Below are positions 60,592 through 64,000 of a stretch of DNA of 64,000 nt, piece by piece; position 1 is the stretch's first letter; the number at the start of each line of letters is the position of its first letter. The notes below the pieces were generated by a model. That model was not told the DNA's origin and did no database searches. It worked only from the letters and a program-made list of their open reading frames with translations. This stretch comes from Phycisphaerales bacterium (GTDB lineage: Bacteria; Planctomycetota; Phycisphaerae; Phycisphaerales; SM1A02): contig SIAM01000004.1 of assembly GCA_009691785.1 (NCBI GenBank), positions 1 to 64,000 of the forward strand. The letters are read 5' to 3'. A program made the translations under genes and the position numbers.

Positions 60592-61380
60592 ATGATTCAA
60601 ATTGAAGTCAATAATGTCGTTGTTGAATTAAAGCCCCAAGAGCGTCAAACTTTTGCTCAATTAATGAGCACCATGTTGCCCGGACTAGTGTCTGGGAAAA
60701 AAATTATCGAGCTATTTTGCAGCATTATTGCCGAGGGCTCTAAGCGCGGTATTGAAACAACAAATCCCACATTTCAAGCGACACTTTGGGCCATGTATCA
60801 AATTGGCGTGCGCGGCGTGCGCATTAACAAAGAGACCAACAACGCCGATTTAAAAACAGAAAAGTCATCAAACTTTGACAAGCAACCATTTGAATCACAT
60901 TTCACAATGGGAAATATTTCAACAGGTCGCGCCATGGTGGCGTCCATGATTTTATTTACAAACCGCAATATTCGTGTGAACCAAGTCATGCAGTTTGTTG
61001 TTCCACAAACCATGGAGTTAATGAAACCAACTAACGAAGCAGTTATGAAGTCCCGCTTGGCTGGCGAGGAAATTCATATCACGGCGGCGCGCTATTTTGT
61101 AAGGATGATCGAGGCCGGTCACACCATGGATTCCGCCGAGGTTCGCTGCGCTTTACAAGTGTTGGCGGATCTTTCAGTGGCCGCGTTTTCCTACAGCGTT
61201 GAAAATAAAACCATCAACATAGAGGGTTTCAACGAAGCCAACGCGTGCGCGCTTGCGTACATGCAAGGAATGGATGCCGATCAGATTGCGCAAATGCATT
61301 CACGCGCGGCCAAAGCCAACGCGCGTATGCGCGGAGTTCCAACACCGCCGATTGCCATGGCTCGTAGGCGGCGTTCTTAA
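60592..61380 (+). CDS. protein of unknown function
   Basis: 262 aa starting at ATG 60592, one base after the ABC gene stop. No signal peptide or TM helix is evident. It is mostly helical, with a central region rich in Met/Asn/Ile (TGRAMVASMILF, ETMELMKPTNEAV) and a basic tail (ARRRRS). I do not recognise the family. Tight coupling with the ABC ATPase suggests shared function or regulation, but nothing in the sequence states what. A TTG five codons upstream lies inside the ABC gene and is less likely. Confidence 0.7.
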   Translation: MIQIEVNNVVVELKPQERQTFAQLMSTMLPGLVSGKKIIELFCSIIAEGSKRGIETTNPTFQATLWAMYQIGVRGVRINKETNNADLKTEKSSNFDKQPFESHFTMGNISTGRAMVASMILFTNRNIRVNQVMQFVVPQTMELMKPTNEAVMKSRLAGEEIHITAARYFVRMIEAGHTMDSAEVRCALQVLADLSVAAFSYSVENKTINIEGFNEANACALAYMQGMDADQIAQMHSRAAKANARMRGVPTPPIAMARRRRS

Positions 61381-61429
61381 ATTTGCAATTATTTGCAACA
61401 CAATAGTTCGCGCTTCTCGCCCGAGAAAA

Positions 61430-62095
61430 TTATTTACGCGGCCCGCAGGTGGCGCTGGTAGAACACCATTGCTCTAGGCCTCTGGTTAATTGCGTGAACA
61501 CCTCGTCGGGTAATTTGCCGGCGTCCACCACAAGAAAATCATTCGGGTTTTGCTGCGCTTGTCGCAAATATCCCTGGCGCACGCGCGCGTGAAAATCCGC
61601 GCCTTTGCCCTCCATTCGATCCATTAATGGATTCAGCCTGGCCATGGCAATGGCGGTGTCCACATCAAACAACACATTCAGGTCTGGCCAACGGCCGCCA
61701 ATAGCAACTTGCGCCACGGCGCGAATGTCATGCGGCGGCAAACCACCAGCGGTGCCTTGATACGCCAACGTGCTTGCGACAAATCGATCGCTAAGGACCA
61801 TCGTTCCCTCGCGAAGCGCCGGCTCAATGCGCTCTTTCATAAGTTGCGCGCGGCTGGCCATGTACAAAAGCATTTCGCAGCGAACATCCATTTCACCATG
61901 GGTTGGATCAAGCAACACATTGCGCACGCGTTCACCAATAGCCGTGCCACCCGGCTCGCGCACGGTGAGCATTTTTAAATTTTTGTCCTTGCAAAATTTT
62001 TCCAGGCGCGCAATCTGCGTTGACTTGCCGCTGCCATCGGGACCCTCAAACGCCAGAAACTTTCCGCGCAAGTTGTTCCACCAACTGTCGCCCAT
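61430..62095 (-). CDS. tmk: thymidylate kinase
   Basis: 221 aa. P-loop GPDGSGKSTQ (about residue 18), the DRF motif LSDRFVASTLAYQG (about residue 101), and the lid region RMEGKGADFHARVR (about residue 160). It phosphorylates dTMP to dTDP for DNA synthesis. ATG 62095 is 2 nt after the stop of the YggS-family gene, so the two are co-transcribed. Length is typical for bacterial thymidylate kinase. Confidence 0.95.
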   Translation of the reverse strand: MGDSWWNNLRGKFLAFEGPDGSGKSTQIARLEKFCKDKNLKMLTVREPGGTAIGERVRNVLLDPTHGEMDVRCEMLLYMASRAQLMKERIEPALREGTMVLSDRFVASTLAYQGTAGGLPPHDIRAVAQVAIGGRWPDLNVLFDVDTAIAMARLNPLMDRMEGKGADFHARVRQGYLRQAQQNPNDFLVVDAGKLPDEVFTQLTRGLEQWCSTSATCGPRK

Positions 62096-62097
62096 GA

Positions 62098-62895
62098 TTA
62101 CTCTTCGGTGGTCTCGACCACTTGTGGATCACCAATGACGGCGGAACCCACGCGCACCATGTTGGCGCCGCACTCAATGGCCACCTCAAAGTCATGGCTC
62201 ATGCCCATGGAAAGAATGTTGAACGCGCCGCCACCGTCGCCACTTCCGCGAATCTCTTGAAACAATTCGTGGCAGCGCTCAAAGGTGCGCCGCGTCGCGT
62301 CAGGTCCGCCGTCAAGCGGACCCATGCACATAATTCCACGCGGCTTCATGTTGGGCATGCTAAGAAGTTGCTCCACCAAATGTTTCACGGCTGGCGGCGC
62401 AATGCCGTGTTTGTTGCTGTCGCCAGATACATTCACCTCTAGCAACACCTCGGTTGGTGTTGCTCGGCGCGTGGACGCTTCTTGCACCTCCTCCGCAATG
62501 CGCATGGAGTCAATGGAGTGGATCAGGCGCGCGGCCTCCAAACATTTTTTCACCTTGTTTCGCTGCAGCGAACCAACCATGTGCCAACGCACTTGAGGCA
62601 GCGTTACCTTGGGATCCATTTCTTTGCGGCGGGAAACCCATTCGCCAATAGTTGCGGCGCGCTGTGAAAGTTGTTGCACGCGGTTCTCGCCAAAATCAAT
62701 TTGGCCCATGTTCACCATTTCACGGATTTGTTCAATGCTTCCGGATTTAGAAACCACGATTAACACAACACTGCCTGCGCGCCGACCAGATTTTTTTTCC
62801 GAGGCGGCGACGCGTTGACTGACTGAATTCAAACGGTCGCGAAGAGCGGTGGCTTGATCAGCGTCAAACGGAACGGATGCTGTTGTTTCTGACAT
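62098..62895 (-). CDS. YggS/PLPBP family pyridoxal-phosphate-binding protein
   Basis: 265 aa from ATG 62895. The PLP-binding lysine lies in VVSKSGS near residue 49, and FGENRVQQL, WHMVGSLQRNKV and SMGMSHDFEVAIECGANMVRVG follow in family order. These TIM-barrel proteins have no known catalytic activity; they buffer pyridoxal phosphate and affect amino-acid metabolism. TACGCT ends 8 nt before the ATG, and no Shine-Dalgarno sequence is present. The longer frame upstream lies beyond the promoter. tmk follows with a 2-nt gap. Confidence 0.92.
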   Translation of the reverse strand: MSETTASVPFDADQATALRDRLNSVSQRVAASEKKSGRRAGSVVLIVVSKSGSIEQIREMVNMGQIDFGENRVQQLSQRAATIGEWVSRRKEMDPKVTLPQVRWHMVGSLQRNKVKKCLEAARLIHSIDSMRIAEEVQEASTRRATPTEVLLEVNVSGDSNKHGIAPPAVKHLVEQLLSMPNMKPRGIMCMGPLDGGPDATRRTFERCHELFQEIRGSGDGGGAFNILSMGMSHDFEVAIECGANMVRVGSAVIGDPQVVETTEE

Positions 62896-62903
62896 GCGCT
62901 TCA

Positions 62904-62909
62904 AGCGTA
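62904..62909 (-). promoter_or_regulatory. -10 TACGCT for the YggS-family gene
   Basis: The minus strand has TACGCT followed by TGAAGCGC and ATG 62895 (8 nt). The same hexamer precedes lipA with the same gap. Confidence 0.45.
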
Positions 62910-63095
62910 ACAGCATGGCGCAAAAATCGGCAACATAAAATGCGCCCACAAATTGCCGCAAAAACAGACAACAATCATGCGGCGTTTAGTAACGTGCGCC
63001 GACGCATGGCGCACATTTGAAATTGCATGGGCGTGCGGGATTGCGGGGTATGTGTTAACGCGACGCATTTATGGTGTGCGGCGAATGCGCGGCTG

Positions 63096-63101
63096 TATCC
63101 T
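63096..63101 (+). promoter_or_regulatory. -10 TATCCT for gpmI
   Basis: TATCCT is followed by GACGGG and GTG 63108, a 6-nt gap. No Shine-Dalgarno sequence lies between, and no other in-frame start is available upstream. Confidence 0.5.
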
Positions 63102-63107
63102 GACGGG

Positions 63108-64000
63108 GTGAACGCAGCGCAATCGCAACACGCAACTGGTCCCGTGGTTCTGATCATTCGCGATGGCTGGGGAAAAAATCCTCACCCCGAGCAGGATTCC
63201 TACAACGCCGTCAAACTTGCACGCACGCCGTGCGCCGACGACCTTGAAAAAAATTGGCCGCACACGCTGATCAAGACCAGTGGCGAAGATGTTGGTTTGC
63301 CAATTGGTCCCACTGGACCCGTGATGGGCAACAGCGAAGTGGGCCACCAAAATATTGGAGCCGGTCGAATTGTGGACCAAGAACTTATGCGCATTACGCG
63401 CGCTATTCGCGGCGGTGAATTTGCGCTCAATGCGCCAATGCTTGCGGCGTTTGAACACGCAAAGAAATCTGGCGCCGCTGTTCATGTCATGGGCCTGCTC
63501 AGCGACGGCCAAGTGCACAGCGATCTGTCGCACCTTGAGGCCATTTTGAAAGCGGCCAAGGCCAACGGCGTGAATGACGACAAACTTTTTGTGCACGCAT
63601 TCTTGGATGGCCGCGATACGCCATCCCAGGGCTCGCTGAAATATGTTCCGTGGTTGCAAAATGTGTTGCGCGCAACTGGCGGACGACTTGCCACCGTGTG
63701 TGGGCGATTCTTTGCCATGGACCGCGATCACCGCTGGGAGCGCGTGAAGAAGGCCTATGACTTGTTGACAAAAAAATCCGTCACCAACACAAACTCCATC
63801 CCCAACACAAATTCTGCCGCGAGCTTGGGCGTCAACACTAACGCCGCTATCAATCACATGAACCTTGATGTGATGGAAGCCATTCACCAACACATTGCGC
63901 ACCCCGCAAGCAACACCGAGCGCGGCGACGAGTTCATGCCACCCACGCGCCTGTTGCGCGAGGGGGTGATTGAAGGCGGCGACTCGGTTATCTTTTTCAA
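63108..64000 (+). CDS. gpmI: 2,3-bisphosphoglycerate-independent phosphoglycerate mutase, N-terminal part
   Basis: About 297 residues are present; the gene runs off the right edge. The metal-binding/phosphatase part begins with LIIRDGWG (about residue 18). The phospho-acceptor Ser lies in GPVMGNSEVGHQNIGAGR near residue 77, and LSDGQVHS plus FLDGRDTPSQG mark the transferase domain. The enzyme interconverts 3- and 2-phosphoglycerate in glycolysis using Mn2+. Around residues 224-250 there is a short Asn/Thr/Ser-rich insertion (TNTNSIPNTNSAAS) not usual for the family. The GTG start is supported by TATCCT 6 nt upstream. Confidence 0.93.
   Translation, partial: MNAAQSQHATGPVVLIIRDGWGKNPHPEQDSYNAVKLARTPCADDLEKNWPHTLIKTSGEDVGLPIGPTGPVMGNSEVGHQNIGAGRIVDQELMRITRAIRGGEFALNAPMLAAFEHAKKSGAAVHVMGLLSDGQVHSDLSHLEAILKAAKANGVNDDKLFVHAFLDGRDTPSQGSLKYVPWLQNVLRATGGRLATVCGRFFAMDRDHRWERVKKAYDLLTKKSVTNTNSIPNTNSAASLGVNTNAAINHMNLDVMEAIHQHIAHPASNTERGDEFMPPTRLLREGVIEGGDSVIFF

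Noticed and set aside
63069-63902. A 277-codon minus-strand frame opposite gpmI
   Set aside because: The plus strand encodes unmistakable phosphoglycerate mutase motifs (RDGWG, GNSEVGH); the minus frame is its shadow.

Overview
The window is a dense bacterial chromosome segment of about 55 protein genes. I see no rRNA, tRNA, insertion sequence, prophage or CRISPR array. Gene content and order fit Planctomycetota, most likely a Phycisphaerae-like lineage (inference): a long MoxR/DUF58/BatA-like/VWA/DUF4175/squalene-cyclase-fold operon, a ThuA-domain lipoprotein, a zinc-ribbon membrane protein, a YidC with a long periplasmic region, and many small secreted proteins of unknown function. GTG and TTG starts are common, and co-transcribed genes often overlap by 1-4 nt.

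Layout. 1-9153 (+): purL end, purQ, a zinc-ribbon membrane protein, a Gfo/Idh/MocA oxidoreductase, an endonuclease IV fused to a TPR lipoprotein-like half, trpD and comEC. 9077-22373 (-): a seven-gene envelope/stress-type operon led by MoxR. 22396-26060: mutM (+), dnaA (-) and an RNase Z-like hydrolase (-), with a possible DnaA-binding spacer beside dnaA. 26277-28707: an HPt protein, a REC-GGDEF diguanylate cyclase, recO and a PilZ protein, which together make a compact c-di-GMP signalling locus. 28846-33958: an M16 protease, lipA, a ThuA lipoprotein, deoC and three small exported proteins. 34019-44147 (-): a 2-oxoacid dehydrogenase E1 alpha/E1 beta/E2 set with leucine dehydrogenase, a large acyl-CoA dehydrogenase and three crotonase paralogues, which reads as branched-chain amino acid or acyl-CoA catabolism. 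The E3 subunit is at 50208. 44162-49819 (-): a lipoprotein, M48 protease plus LemA, gmk, and a helix-turn-helix/helical-repeat regulator candidate. 51876-58927 (+): a hybrid histidine kinase, a phosphoesterase, yidC, mnmE and a thioesterase. 59019-64000: an unknown protein, an orphan ABC ATPase, a second unknown protein, tmk with a YggS-family gene, and the start of gpmI.

The most notable signals are these. (1) About a dozen first-of-transcript genes have a TANNNT-type -10 hexamer ending only 6-8 nt before the start codon and no Shine-Dalgarno sequence, which suggests leaderless mRNAs. Genes inside operons tend to have AGGA-type ribosome sites instead. (2) A 22-bp divergent spacer between moxR and mutM carries overlapping face-to-face -10 elements. 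(3) A complete DNA-repair endonuclease IV is fused in frame to a lipoprotein signal and TPR array. (4) The hybrid kinase begins with a perfect 60-bp tandem duplication. (5) The three crotonase paralogues lose catalytic glutamates stepwise. All functions are read from sequence motifs without database searches.
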